A model generated the notes under the pieces. That model ran no database searches, had not been told where the DNA came from, and worked only from the letters and a program-made list of their open reading frames with translations. The position numbers and the translations under genes are program-made. Shown one piece after another: positions 1 through 6,507 of a stretch of 14,616 bases of DNA. The stretch is from assembly GCA_937916075.1 (NCBI GenBank), contig CALGHW010000360.1, positions 1 through 14,616 on the forward strand, in the 5' to 3' direction. The stretch is from an uncultured Prevotella sp. GTDB taxonomy: Bacteria; Bacteroidota; Bacteroidia; Bacteroidales; Bacteroidaceae. Positions within the stretch are counted from its first letter, which is position 1, and each line of letters begins with the position of its first letter.

Positions 1-4
1 CCGA

Positions 5-12
5 CAAAGTTA
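5..12 (-). promoter_or_regulatory. Possible Bacteroidota -7 promoter box, leftward
   Basis: Read on the minus strand this is TAACTTTG, a match to the Bacteroidota -7 consensus TAnnTTTG. No TTG is seen at the expected -33 spacing. It would drive a gene beyond the left edge of the window. It lies beyond the terminator of the sigma/anti-sigma operon, which fits a new transcription unit starting here, but one 8-base match in AT-rich DNA is weak evidence. Confidence 0.3.
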
Positions 13-66
13 GTCATTTATTTTTGAAAGACCGAAGAAAGTAGGCCCCAAAAGCGTGATGATAAT

Positions 67-120
67 AAAAAAACATGCGGAAATGCAGGACGTTGAGTCA
101 TGTCTTTGCATTTCCGCATG
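67..120 (-). terminator. Rho-independent terminator of the sigma/anti-sigma operon
   Basis: A perfect 14-bp inverted repeat, CATGCGGAAATGCA (74-87) and TGCATTTCCGCATG (107-120), encloses a 19-base loop in which GAC/GTC can pair further. On the minus strand it is followed at once by seven U residues (A7 at 67-73 on the plus strand). It begins 21 bases past the stop codon of the beta-barrel gene. Its outer stem resembles hairpins at 6921-6968 and 3787-3834. Confidence 0.85.
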
Positions 121-141
121 GAGGATGGTTGGCGTGTGTGC

Positions 142-1353
142 CTACTTGATGTTGAGCCGAAGGCCGATGTTGAGGTTGAAGTTGACGGGTTTCTCGTCAT
201 AGATAGTCTCCACGGGGCTGCCGTTGCTGAAGTAGTAGCTCACGCCCGGCTCGGCGTAAACGCCGAGCCCGCGGTAGAATACATACTCCACGCCGACAGC
301 GCCGTTGACCGACCATTGCAGTTGGCTCATGCTCACCTTGTCGCTCGTCTCGCCGGTGGGCACTCCGTCGGTGGAGGTCTGTGTGTCGGCCTTGCCGTGT
401 ACCATCTTTTCCACCATGCCGCCGCCCGACACATAGACGTGTAGCTGGCGGTTCTGCCATACGGTATAGTTGGCGTTGAGCGGTATGCCCACATAGTGCA
501 GCCGCTGTACGGTGTGGCTCTGGTTCTTGCCTCGGGTGCTGTGGATGTCGCTGTGCAGATAAGTGTAGCTGAGGCCGGCGGTGATGCTCCAGTGGGGCGA
601 CAGTCGGTAGCTGGCTCCCAGTCCGAAGTGAACGGGTTGGCGGTGCTTGACGTCACGAGTCTCCGGTGGCGTGGCGTCTACCATTGGCGGACTGACCCTG
701 TATACGTTGGGCGATGTGGTCAGTTGGGCCAGGTCGTCTCCGGGGCCCAGTCCTGTGCTGCCGGCCATGTAGGTGGCTACCGACAGCTGAGTCTGTGGGT
801 GGTGCCTTCCAGGTTCCACCGCTTCATCATCAAACAGATTTCGGTACTGATGTATTCGGGGCTCGTGGCTGGTCTGTGCAGCCGGCTTTTGAGCCGCTTC
901 TTGCTTCTGTTTTTGCTGACTGTCGTCTTGCGGCAGAACTTCTTGATGTAATGTGGAAGAGTCTTCCAGCTGAATGACTTTCTTATTCTCATTGTCGTAG
1001 GATTTTTTAAGGGTGGTTACTGCCATGGCCGACAGGGCTGTTTGCGCTGCTGTTTTGCCTGGCCGCAGACAGGCAGGCAACTCATGCCGCTGGTCGGCAG
1101 CGGGCTTGCTGAGGGCGGCGGCCCTGTCTGTCGGCCTGTCGGCCTGTCGCATCCATAGCGTGGTCACGGTACCGGCCACGGCTGCGGCACAGGCGGCTGC
1201 TGTCGTGAGTCGTCGGGGCCACAGTCTGACGGTGCGGGCCTGTTTTTTCCTGGCTTCCAGAGCCTTGTCCAGTTCGGCCCATGACAGTTCCGGGGCTGGT
1301 TCCTCATGCTGGGCCAGCTTTTGACGGATATTTTCTTCCCAAGACTTGTTCAT
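142..1353 (-). CDS. Putative dual membrane-spanning anti-sigma factor with C-terminal outer-membrane beta-barrel
   Basis: The 403-residue product has a short charged cytoplasmic N-terminus (residues 1-48, with the SWAELDKAL segment). One hydrophobic helix follows at about 49-68, then a low-complexity Gln/Pro/Lys-rich periplasmic linker (about 70-185). The C-terminus (about 186-403) has alternating aromatic beta strands typical of Bacteroidota porin-family barrels and ends NLNIGLRLNIK. There is no cleavable signal peptide, so the helix should stay in the inner membrane while the barrel inserts in the outer membrane. Its start lies 4 bases after the stop of the ECF sigma gene, so the two are translationally linked. 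This arrangement is that of the Dma anti-sigma factors described in Bacteroides thetaiotaomicron. The expected role is to hold the sigma factor and release it on envelope change. That role is inferred from architecture and context. A plain porin-family label would describe only the C-terminal half. Confidence 0.8.
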   Translation of the reverse strand: MNKSWEENIRQKLAQHEEPAPELSWAELDKALEARKKQARTVRLWPRRLTTAAACAAAVAGTVTTLWMRQADRPTDRAAALSKPAADQRHELPACLRPGKTAAQTALSAMAVTTLKKSYDNENKKVIQLEDSSTLHQEVLPQDDSQQKQKQEAAQKPAAQTSHEPRIHQYRNLFDDEAVEPGRHHPQTQLSVATYMAGSTGLGPGDDLAQLTTSPNVYRVSPPMVDATPPETRDVKHRQPVHFGLGASYRLSPHWSITAGLSYTYLHSDIHSTRGKNQSHTVQRLHYVGIPLNANYTVWQNRQLHVYVSGGGMVEKMVHGKADTQTSTDGVPTGETSDKVSMSQLQWSVNGAVGVEYVFYRGLGVYAEPGVSYYFSNGSPVETIYDEKPVNFNLNIGLRLNIK

Positions 1354-1357
1354 GTGC

Positions 1358-1924
1358 TTACTCTTTTGGATATAGGGTTCTGTATTCTTTTATTTTTCGG
1401 GCCAGGCTGTTCTTGGCCCGGTGCAGTTGTGAGGCCGATGTGTCTTCGCGGATATTGAGCAGTGCGGCTATCTCCTGGTGGCTCTTGCCTTCCATGACAT
1501 AGAGGTTGAACACGGTGCGGTAGCCTGGTGGCAACTCTTGTATAAACCGCTGGAGCACCTCGGGCGGGATGTCGTCCACAGGCGGCTCCTCGTTGGTGAG
1601 GGCTTCCTCGCCCACGTCGTGGTCCAGAGGCACCAGACTTAGGCTTGCCTCCTGTTTCAGTTGCAGGATACATTGGCTTACCACAATCCTGGTGGCCCAG
1701 GCCAGCAGGGAGCCGCGGCCCCGGTATTCAAATTGGCCGATGTGTTGTATGAGGCTTATCATGCTCTCCTGCATCACATCCTTCACCTCGTCGCGGTGCC
1801 CCAGATAACGGGAACATACGGCCGTGAGTCGTCTGGCGTAGAGGGCATAAAAGTCACGTATCGCCGCGGAGTCTCCGCTGCGAAGTCGGCGTGCCAATTG
1901 CTTCTCGCTGTCTGTTCCGAACAT
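1358..1924 (-). CDS. ECF RNA polymerase sigma factor (sigma-70 family)
   Basis: From the ATG at 1924 the product has 188 residues, the usual ECF size. Region 2 spans about residues 10-90 (DEVKDVMQESMISLIQ, then GSLLAWATRIVVSQ, the core-binding and -10 recognition part). Region 4 spans about 123-177 (LPPGYRTVFNLYVMEGKSHQ and the helix-turn-helix EIAALLNIREDTSASQLHRAK). The frame stays open upstream to a TTG at 2005. That TTG lies inside the likely -7 promoter box (2003-2010), so it should not be transcribed, and the ATG is preferred. The gene is first in a leftward operon and is followed after 4 bases by its likely anti-sigma partner. Such factors commonly activate their own promoter. The family is certain from sequence; the regulon is unknown. 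Confidence 0.93.
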   Translation of the reverse strand: MFGTDSEKQLARRLRSGDSAAIRDFYALYARRLTAVCSRYLGHRDEVKDVMQESMISLIQHIGQFEYRGRGSLLAWATRIVVSQCILQLKQEASLSLVPLDHDVGEEALTNEEPPVDDIPPEVLQRFIQELPPGYRTVFNLYVMEGKSHQEIAALLNIREDTSASQLHRAKNSLARKIKEYRTLYPKE

Positions 1925-2002
1925 GTTCTGTCTGTTGCTTTCTGGGCAGCTCTGTTTCCGTATTCTTTCCTTATCTTTTGGTTTATCTGCCCTTATAAAG
2001 TG

Positions 2003-2031
2003 CAATATTACGAAAACCTTGCATCGTTTTC
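2003..2031 (-). promoter_or_regulatory. Promoter/operator region of the sigma operon
   Basis: On the minus strand TAATATTG (2003-2010) differs at one position from the Bacteroidota -7 consensus TAnnTTTG. Immediately upstream an inverted repeat GAAAAC-N8-GTTTTC (2012-2017 and 2026-2031) occupies the region between -15 and -35. It could be a regulator site or part of an autoregulatory ECF promoter. Transcription from this box would give a leader of roughly 70 bases before the ATG at 1924. Predicted from pattern only. Confidence 0.45.
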
Positions 2032-2068
2032 TGTTTTATTTATGTTAAAAGATATTAATTGTTGGCTA

Positions 2069-2085
2069 TTTTTTTCCCCCCCCCC
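2069..2085. repeat. T7C10 homopolymer tract upstream of the sigma operon
   Basis: Seven T residues are followed by ten C residues on the plus strand (G10A7 in the direction of sigma transcription). The tract is about 60 bases upstream of the putative -7 box. Poly-G/C runs of this length slip during replication and also cause sequencing errors, so the exact count is uncertain. Confidence 0.8.
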
Positions 2086-2264
2086 ATTTTCCTATGACTG
2101 TATTTGAAAGGCTGGACATACGGGCCGAAAGAGAGTGTAGAGATATGTAAGAGCATCACTTTTTTGTGTGAGATTCATATATGCAATTCATTTTGAGCAT
2201 CTGCTTAATATAAATATTTTTCATATCCGTTCGATGTGTTCTTTGGAGTACTCGAAACGGTTGG

Positions 2265-2359
2265 AATGAGAAATTTGCTTGATTACAAAGAGAAACCTGC
2301 CAAGTTTCTCCCAGAAATCAGGCAACTTTCACGTTCGTAATCAGGCAACTTTGTTTTCT
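2265..2359 (+). repeat. Nested palindromic intergenic repeat, copy 1
   Basis: This 95-base element recurs inverted at 6735-6828 with about 90 percent identity, including an uninterrupted identical core of 43 bases. Internally it carries the motif ATCAGGCAACTTT twice in direct orientation, a degraded inverted copy at its left side, and a central hairpin GAGAAAC/GTTTCTC. The nesting of short inverted units inside a mobile-looking unit resembles REP/BIME-type or MITE-type elements. No open frame runs through it. Confidence 0.8.
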
Positions 2360-2499
2360 TAATAGAAGTGAATATACAAAAATATTGTTAAGTCAAATAG
2401 CCTTGCCATGTTCATGGTAGTGGGGTGCGGTGAAGAGAAGTGTAAGCTACGCATCCTCAACCGTAAGGGTCACTATTTTTTGAACGCTTAAAAAGTTGG

Positions 2500-3465
2500 T
2501 TATACGCCTAACATCTTCTTTACATCATCTATCGTTCTGTTCATACTTTTGGCAATAGATTCCATAGGGAGTCCATTCTCAAACATGGCTTGAGCCATAG
2601 CCTTTATTTGGGCGTTCTGCTCGGAGAGTTGGTCTCTCTGTTTGGAGAGTTGGTCTCTCTGTTTGGAGAGTTGGTTTCTCTGTTCAGAGAGCATTTGGTT
2701 CAGTTTCATCACTTGCGTGTCGCGCGCCTCTATGACAGAGTAGAACTCGTCTTCATCATTCATTTCCTGTCTTACCGCCGCGCTCATTGTCGCGAGTGTG
2801 AGCCTGTGGACGATGCGCATCATTTCGGGGTCGTCCTCATACAAGCTCTCCTCAAGGTCCACCACTTGCTGGTTTTCTTTTGTCCGCTGTGTCTGGTCAA
2901 ACACGCTGAGCACCTTGTCAAGATGATTGTTGATTTTTCCATGCAGCAAGGGAATCTGTACTATAATGCTGTCGTGGATGAGGCTGTTGATAAACGGGTC
3001 CTTGTCTCCATTGGCCACCTCGTGGCCATTGTAGTCCAACGCCTTGTGTCCTACATAAACCACCGGCTCGTCGATGTCTCCAATACGATGGCCCAACAGA
3101 TAAACGGCGACCATCGGGATGGCGTATCCCTCATTGGGTCCCTCCTTGAGCATATTCTCCTCGGCATTGTATTGCGCGGCGAGGTAGCGGCGGAAACGGA
3201 GGGTCTCCGTGTCGAGCCATGTCTTCTGTAGCTCCACGAGCACAAGCCTCACGGAGCCGTCGTCCTCCCTCACCCTTGCGGCAAAGTCGATGCGGAACAT
3301 GGAGATGTTGTCGCGGGTAATGTTGGGATGCTCATGACGGCGCATCTCCACGCTCACGACCTCCTTCTTCAGTAATGCCGAGATGATAGTCCGGGCGATA
3401 CGCTCGTCTTCCATGAGAAACTTGAAAACAGCATCGTATATGGGGTTTGCTACGGTTATCTTCAT
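2500..3465 (-). CDS. Rpn family recombination-promoting nuclease / PD-(D/E)XK putative transposase
   Basis: The 321-residue product belongs to the PD-(D/E)XK family annotated as Rpn nuclease or putative transposase. The N-terminus, NPIYDAVFKFLMED, is characteristic. The nuclease core shows Asp60 (MFRIDFAARV), then Glu78 in VLVELQKTW, with Gln80 and Lys81 beside it. Residues 235-290 form a coiled coil with four heptads (SEQRNQL, SKQRDQL twice, SEQNAQI) at 260-287. The C-terminus FENGLPMESIAKSMNRTIDDVKKML is the usual tail of this family. The ATG at 3465 is preceded by AAAGGA at good spacing. The upstream TTG at 3486 lies inside the promoter box and is rejected. Known Rpn proteins cut DNA, promote recombination and can act as phage-defence toxins; whether this one does is inference. 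It is a single gene with its own promoter, on the same strand as the sigma operon but far from it. Confidence 0.9.
   Translation of the reverse strand: MKITVANPIYDAVFKFLMEDERIARTIISALLKKEVVSVEMRRHEHPNITRDNISMFRIDFAARVREDDGSVRLVLVELQKTWLDTETLRFRRYLAAQYNAEENMLKEGPNEGYAIPMVAVYLLGHRIGDIDEPVVYVGHKALDYNGHEVANGDKDPFINSLIHDSIIVQIPLLHGKINNHLDKVLSVFDQTQRTKENQQVVDLEESLYEDDPEMMRIVHRLTLATMSAAVRQEMNDEDEFYSVIEARDTQVMKLNQMLSEQRNQLSKQRDQLSKQRDQLSEQNAQIKAMAQAMFENGLPMESIAKSMNRTIDDVKKMLGV
2623..2685 (-). repeat. 21-bp tandem repeat encoding coiled-coil heptads
   Basis: There are three head-to-tail 21-base units at 2623-2643, 2644-2664 and 2665-2685. The first two are identical and the third differs by two bases; a more degraded unit follows to about 2706. 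Each unit encodes seven residues of the QRDQLSK type, so gain or loss of a unit keeps the frame and changes coiled-coil length by one heptad. Confidence 0.9.
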
Positions 3466-3483
3466 AATGTGTCCTTTTGTTTG

Positions 3484-3514
3484 CAAATATAAATATTATT
3501 CTCCAAACCGACAA
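3484..3514 (-). promoter_or_regulatory. Promoter of the Rpn nuclease gene
   Basis: On the minus strand TATATTTG (3484-3491) is an exact TAnnTTTG -7 box. A TTG (3512-3514) lies 20 bases upstream, the standard spacing of the Bacteroidota housekeeping promoter. The start point would fall near 3478, giving a very short leader of about 13 bases containing AAAGGA before the ATG at 3465. Confidence 0.75.
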
Positions 3515-3593
3515 TGCTGTTGACACAAAATTTGAAAGTCAACCAAAGGAAAGATGCTAAATAATTTCTGCGCAAGTTATTTGTTGAACATTA

Positions 3594-3623
3594 TTTAAGC
3601 AAGTACAATTTAAGCAAGTACAA
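3594..3623. repeat. Perfect 15-bp tandem duplication
   Basis: TTTAAGCAAGTACAA occurs twice in direct succession (3594-3608 and 3609-3623) in AT-rich intergenic DNA. No gene or recognised site depends on it. Confidence 0.9.
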
Positions 3624-3786
3624 TGACTATGAATGAAAATTTATTGTCGTGAAGATTGAAAGTGCAACGACTTGGAAGGATGCCAATGGAAAGATGGTAG
3701 AAGAGAGTCTTTACACTCAGAATTTCATTTATGGCAATCGCCCTTGCCGGCCATCGATTCGGAAAATAGAGAAAGTGCAAACGATA

Positions 3787-3834
3787 GAGAAGTGGAAGTG
3801 TCATGGCTCTGCAAGCCATGCGCTTCCACTTCTC
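3787..3834. other. Strong intergenic hairpin upstream of sdaA
   Basis: A 12-bp outer stem, GAGAAGTGGAAG (3787-3798) with CTTCCACTTCTC (3823-3834), continues through a G-U and a G-C pair. After one bulged T comes a second stem, CATGGC (3802-3807) with GCCATG (3815-3820), and a 7-base loop. The plus-strand trailer CCGGTTTTG is only weakly T-rich, so a terminator role is uncertain. It sits just over 70 bases upstream of the sdaA -7 box. Its outer stem resembles the hairpins at 74-120 and 6921-6968. Confidence 0.75.
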
Positions 3835-3907
3835 CGGTTTTGTCATATTCTGTCGGGACGTAGACAAAAACATGGCCTGTGTGTGGCCGAAAGCGAAAAT
3901 AAAGTTG

Positions 3908-3915
3908 TAATTTTG
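3908..3915 (+). promoter_or_regulatory. -7 promoter box of sdaA
   Basis: TAATTTTG matches the TAnnTTTG consensus exactly. No clean TTG lies 19-21 bases upstream (only GTGTGG near 3881-3886), so the -33 element is weak. The expected start is near 3921, giving a leader of about 33 bases. An AGG just before the ATG (TCAGGATG) is too close to be a good ribosome binding site; the leader is A-rich, as is common in this phylum. Confidence 0.55.
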
Positions 3916-3954
3916 TGTCTCAAAAAAACAGAAACATTTTAAGGTAAAGTCAGG

Positions 3955-5202
3955 ATGAAGTCATTGAGAGAATTATACAGGATAGGAAAGGGACCGTCGA
4001 GCAGCCACACGATGGGTCCCCAGCGGGCAGCGCGCCTCTTCTTGGAGCGCAACAAGGGGGCCAAGGCCTTTGAAGTGACCCTTTATGGCAGTTTGGCCGC
4101 CACGGGGCGGGGCCACATGACCGACGTGGCCATCACCGACGTGCTGGCCCCCGTGGCCCCTGTCAACATCGTGTGGCAGGCGTCGGTGAGCCTGCCGTTT
4201 CATCCCAACGCCATGAAGTTTAAGGCTTTCGACGACGAGCACCGCATGACCGACTCCTGGACGGTGTACAGCGTGGGCGGCGGCGCCCTCTCGGAAGGCA
4301 AGGAAGCGGGTGATATGTTTGACACGCCCGAGGTGTACAAGCTGGGCACCATGACCGACATCATGGAGTGGTGTTACAGCAACGGGCGCAGCTACTGGGA
4401 GTATGTGGAGCTGTGTGAGGGCCGCGAGCTGTGGGACTATCTCCACGAGGTGTGGGAGGCCATGAAGCGGTCGGTGGAGACCGGCATCAACCATGAGGGC
4501 CGCTTGCCCGGCCCGCTCAACCTCACCCGCAAGGCCCCCACCTATTATGTCAAGGCCTTGGGCTACAAGCAGTCGCTCCAGTCGCGCGGCCTGGTGTATG
4601 CCTATGCCCTGGCCGTGAGCGAGGAGAACGCCTCGGGCGGCACCATCGTCACGGCCCCCACCTGTGGCGCCTGCGGCGTGCTGCCGTCGGTGCTCTACCA
4701 TATCTGGAGGGGCCACGGGTTCAAGGAAGACCGCATCCTCAACGCCATCGCCACAGCCGGTCTGGTGGGCAACATCGTGAAGCACAACGCCTCTATCTCG
4801 GGAGCCGACGTGGGTTGCCAGGGCGAGGTGGGCGTGGCCTGTGCCATGGCCTCGGCGGCCGTGTGCCAACTCTTCGGCGGCAGTCCGTCGCAGATAGAGT
4901 ATGCGGCCGAGATGGGCCTGGAGCACCATCTCGGCATGACGTGCGACCCCGTGTGCGGACTGGTGCAGATACCCTGTATCGAGCGCAACGCCTTTGCCGC
5001 CACGCGTGCCCTGGACGCCAACCTCTATGCCTCGTTTTCCGACGGCAGCCACCGCGTGTCGTTCGACAAGGTGGTGAAGGTGATGAAGCAGACCGGCCAC
5101 GACCTGCCCTCGCTCTACAAGGAGACCAGCCAGGGCGGCCTGGCCAAGGGCTTCGAGAACACCTATAATCCCTCCCACGTCATCGGCCACCTGGCCAAGT
5201 AG
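3955..5202 (+). CDS. sdaA: L-serine ammonia-lyase (L-serine dehydratase), [4Fe-4S], single-chain type
   Basis: The enzyme deaminates L-serine to pyruvate and ammonia in the cytoplasm (EC 4.3.1.17), using an oxygen-sensitive iron-sulfur cluster. The 415 residues carry the beta domain first, with the signature PSSSHTMGP at 14-22. The alpha domain follows (about 150-415), with TAPTCGACG (233-241) and GNIVKHNASISGADVGCQGE (272-291). The likely cluster ligands are Cys288, Cys330 and Cys341; the spacing of 42 and 11 is the same as I recall for the Legionella enzyme (Cys343, Cys385, Cys396). The C-terminus ends HLAK and lacks the terminal cysteine that plugs the active site in that enzyme. The gene is GC-rich, stands alone behind its own promoter and converges on the ATPase gene, 12 bases away, with no obvious terminator between them. 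Function is confident. Confidence 0.96.
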   Translation: MKSLRELYRIGKGPSSSHTMGPQRAARLFLERNKGAKAFEVTLYGSLAATGRGHMTDVAITDVLAPVAPVNIVWQASVSLPFHPNAMKFKAFDDEHRMTDSWTVYSVGGGALSEGKEAGDMFDTPEVYKLGTMTDIMEWCYSNGRSYWEYVELCEGRELWDYLHEVWEAMKRSVETGINHEGRLPGPLNLTRKAPTYYVKALGYKQSLQSRGLVYAYALAVSEENASGGTIVTAPTCGACGVLPSVLYHIWRGHGFKEDRILNAIATAGLVGNIVKHNASISGADVGCQGEVGVACAMASAAVCQLFGGSPSQIEYAAEMGLEHHLGMTCDPVCGLVQIPCIERNAFAATRALDANLYASFSDGSHRVSFDKVVKVMKQTGHDLPSLYKETSQGGLAKGFENTYNPSHVIGHLAK

Positions 5203-5214
5203 GGTTGCCTGTCT

Positions 5215-6465
5215 TCACTCTAACAGCCATTCCCATATAGGCAACACCTGTATGGTGTAGCCATGCAGGCTGAGTGTCCTTTCTTGGTCATAAGTGACAA
5301 TGAGCAGTCGGTCGGCTTTTATAAAGTCGGCAGTTTTGACGAGGGCTGAGGTCTCACGCCTGACGGTGTTCTCGTCGTAGAGATGATAAGCTACTTGTAT
5401 CAGCAGCTTTTCTGTCGGCACACAGAAGTCTACTTCCACGTTTCTGTTGTAATAAAAGAGCCTGTCGGCATATTTTTGATAAAGATGAATGGCCACAAGA
5501 TTCTCCAATAGTTTGGTCTCTGGCTGGAATAAAAATAAATTGAGCACACCATTGTCATAAAAATAATGCTTCTTGATGCTTTCGCGCTCGGAGAAAGAGT
5601 CGTTGAAATTGCTGATACTGAACATCAAATAGGCTTCCTGCAGATAGTGGATATAATTGCCGATAGTCTCCCAGGATATTTTCGTTCCGTTGCCTTGCAG
5701 GATGTTTTGCAGTCGTTTGATGGCCGTCGGTTGCATGACGCTGTCGGCCAATTTTCGGACTAACATTCTCATACTCTGCTCGTTTCTCACCCCCTTGCGG
5801 ATGATGATGTCGGAATAGAGAATTTTTTGGTAGAGAGATAGGAGCCACGCTTGCTTGTCTTGTATGTCAAACACCTCAGGCAAACCTCCGTAGTAAAAAT
5901 AGTCAGGAAACAGTCGTGCTACTTCGGCTTTTTGTGGAGACAAGGTCCAATGAGGTTCCAATTGGATGTTGTGGTATTCCAGATATTCTGCCAAAGAGAA
6001 TGGCGTGATTTCTTTTGTGAGATAACGTCCGCCAAGTGTTGAGCTGATTTCCCGGCTCAGCATATGGGCGTTACTGCCAGTGATGAATACTCGGTATTTC
6101 TCGTCGGCCAAACGTCGGGCAAAGTGTTCCCATCCGTCCACGTTCTGAATTTCGTCAAGGAAGAGAATAGGCGTGTGGTTGAAGAGCTCTTGATAGGCTT
6201 CGAGTATCAGGTGTAGTTCTTCCTTCTTGATGTCTGTGATACGCTCATCCTCGAAGTTGATGAAGAGGATTTCTTCTTTAGAGTGTCCTTGTGCGATGAG
6301 TTGTTGGATATGCTGATAGAGTGTGTACGACTTTCCGGCTCGTCGCATCCCGACAAGTACATAGTTGGCGCTGGGATCCAAAGCGATGTCTCTTGTCTGT
6401 AGCGCCACACGGCTCACAAAGTATTGTTGCCTCAAAATGATTTGCTTGATGATTTTCTTGTCCAT
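5215..6465 (-). CDS. AAA family ATPase with C-terminal DUF4143 domain
   Basis: The 416-residue protein has an AAA_14-type ATPase domain at about 30-150. It shows Walker A GMRRAGKS (39-46), Walker B ILFLDEIQ (100-107), a sensor-like ITGSNA (128-133) and a conserved Arg in SSTLGGRY (141-148). The DUF4143 region follows, from YFYYGGLPEV to the C-terminal block LLENLVAIHLYQKY, then YYNRNVEVDF and LLIQVAYHL. That block has the Asp-x(n)-[Glu/Gln]-x-hydrophobic look of a degenerate PD-(D/E)XK nuclease fold. Proteins of this type are numerous and often strain-variable in Bacteroidales; their cellular role is not established. The start at 6465 follows a likely promoter (6486-6493) and a direct-repeat array that may be an operator. 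The gene is lower in GC than sdaA and the adhesin genes, consistent with an accessory gene. No partner gene is adjacent. Confidence 0.9.
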   Translation of the reverse strand: MDKKIIKQIILRQQYFVSRVALQTRDIALDPSANYVLVGMRRAGKSYTLYQHIQQLIAQGHSKEEILFINFEDERITDIKKEELHLILEAYQELFNHTPILFLDEIQNVDGWEHFARRLADEKYRVFITGSNAHMLSREISSTLGGRYLTKEITPFSLAEYLEYHNIQLEPHWTLSPQKAEVARLFPDYFYYGGLPEVFDIQDKQAWLLSLYQKILYSDIIIRKGVRNEQSMRMLVRKLADSVMQPTAIKRLQNILQGNGTKISWETIGNYIHYLQEAYLMFSISNFNDSFSERESIKKHYFYDNGVLNLFLFQPETKLLENLVAIHLYQKYADRLFYYNRNVEVDFCVPTEKLLIQVAYHLYDENTVRRETSALVKTADFIKADRLLIVTYDQERTLSLHGYTIQVLPIWEWLLE

Positions 6466-6485
6466 GATTCTTGCTCTTTTAATGG

Positions 6486-6493
6486 CAAAGTTA
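6486..6493 (-). promoter_or_regulatory. -7 promoter box of the AAA/DUF4143 ATPase gene
   Basis: On the minus strand TAACTTTG matches TAnnTTTG, 20 bases before the ATG at 6465. No TTG occurs at the -33 position. That region is instead occupied by the first of the direct repeats at 6508-6586, suggesting that a DNA-binding protein helps or blocks RNA polymerase. Confidence 0.6.
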
Positions 6494-6507
6494 CGAATAA
6501 TATCTTA

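Larger units (their letters stand above)
2011..2499. other. AT-rich intergenic gap
   Basis: This gap separates the sigma operon promoter from the 3' end of the Rpn nuclease gene. It holds the promoter-proximal inverted repeat, a T7C10 homopolymer (2069-2085), a nested palindromic repeat (2265-2359), the 8-base palindrome GAGTACTC near 2247, and a CCATGTTCATGG palindrome at about 2406-2417. A 27-codon reading frame (2408-2491, plus strand) is too short to call. No RNA gene was recognised. Confidence 0.6.
3515..3954. other. Intergenic gap between Rpn nuclease and serine dehydratase genes
   Basis: Divergent promoter region. It contains a perfect 15-base tandem duplication (3594-3623), a strong 12-bp-stem hairpin (3787-3834) and the dehydratase -7 box (3908-3915). 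A GTG-started frame at 3649-3942 (97 codons) runs straight through the hairpin, has no recognisable domain and is not called as a gene. Confidence 0.6.

Noticed and set aside
1925..2005. Upstream TTG extension of the sigma factor (27 extra residues)
   Set aside because: The TTG overlaps the predicted -7 box, and the extension is not part of the usual ECF domain layout.
2623..2685. CRISPR-like array at the short tandem repeats
   Set aside because: The units are contiguous with no spacers and lie inside a coding coiled coil.
3649..3942. 97-codon plus-strand frame upstream of sdaA
   Set aside because: It has a GTG start without a ribosome binding site, reads through a strong hairpin and the sdaA promoter, and shows no recognisable domain.
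3973..5190. Minus-strand frame of 405 codons opposite sdaA
   Set aside because: sdaA is a clear, full-length enzyme gene. The antisense frame is stop-free because of codon bias and is low-complexity (His, Gly and Val rich).
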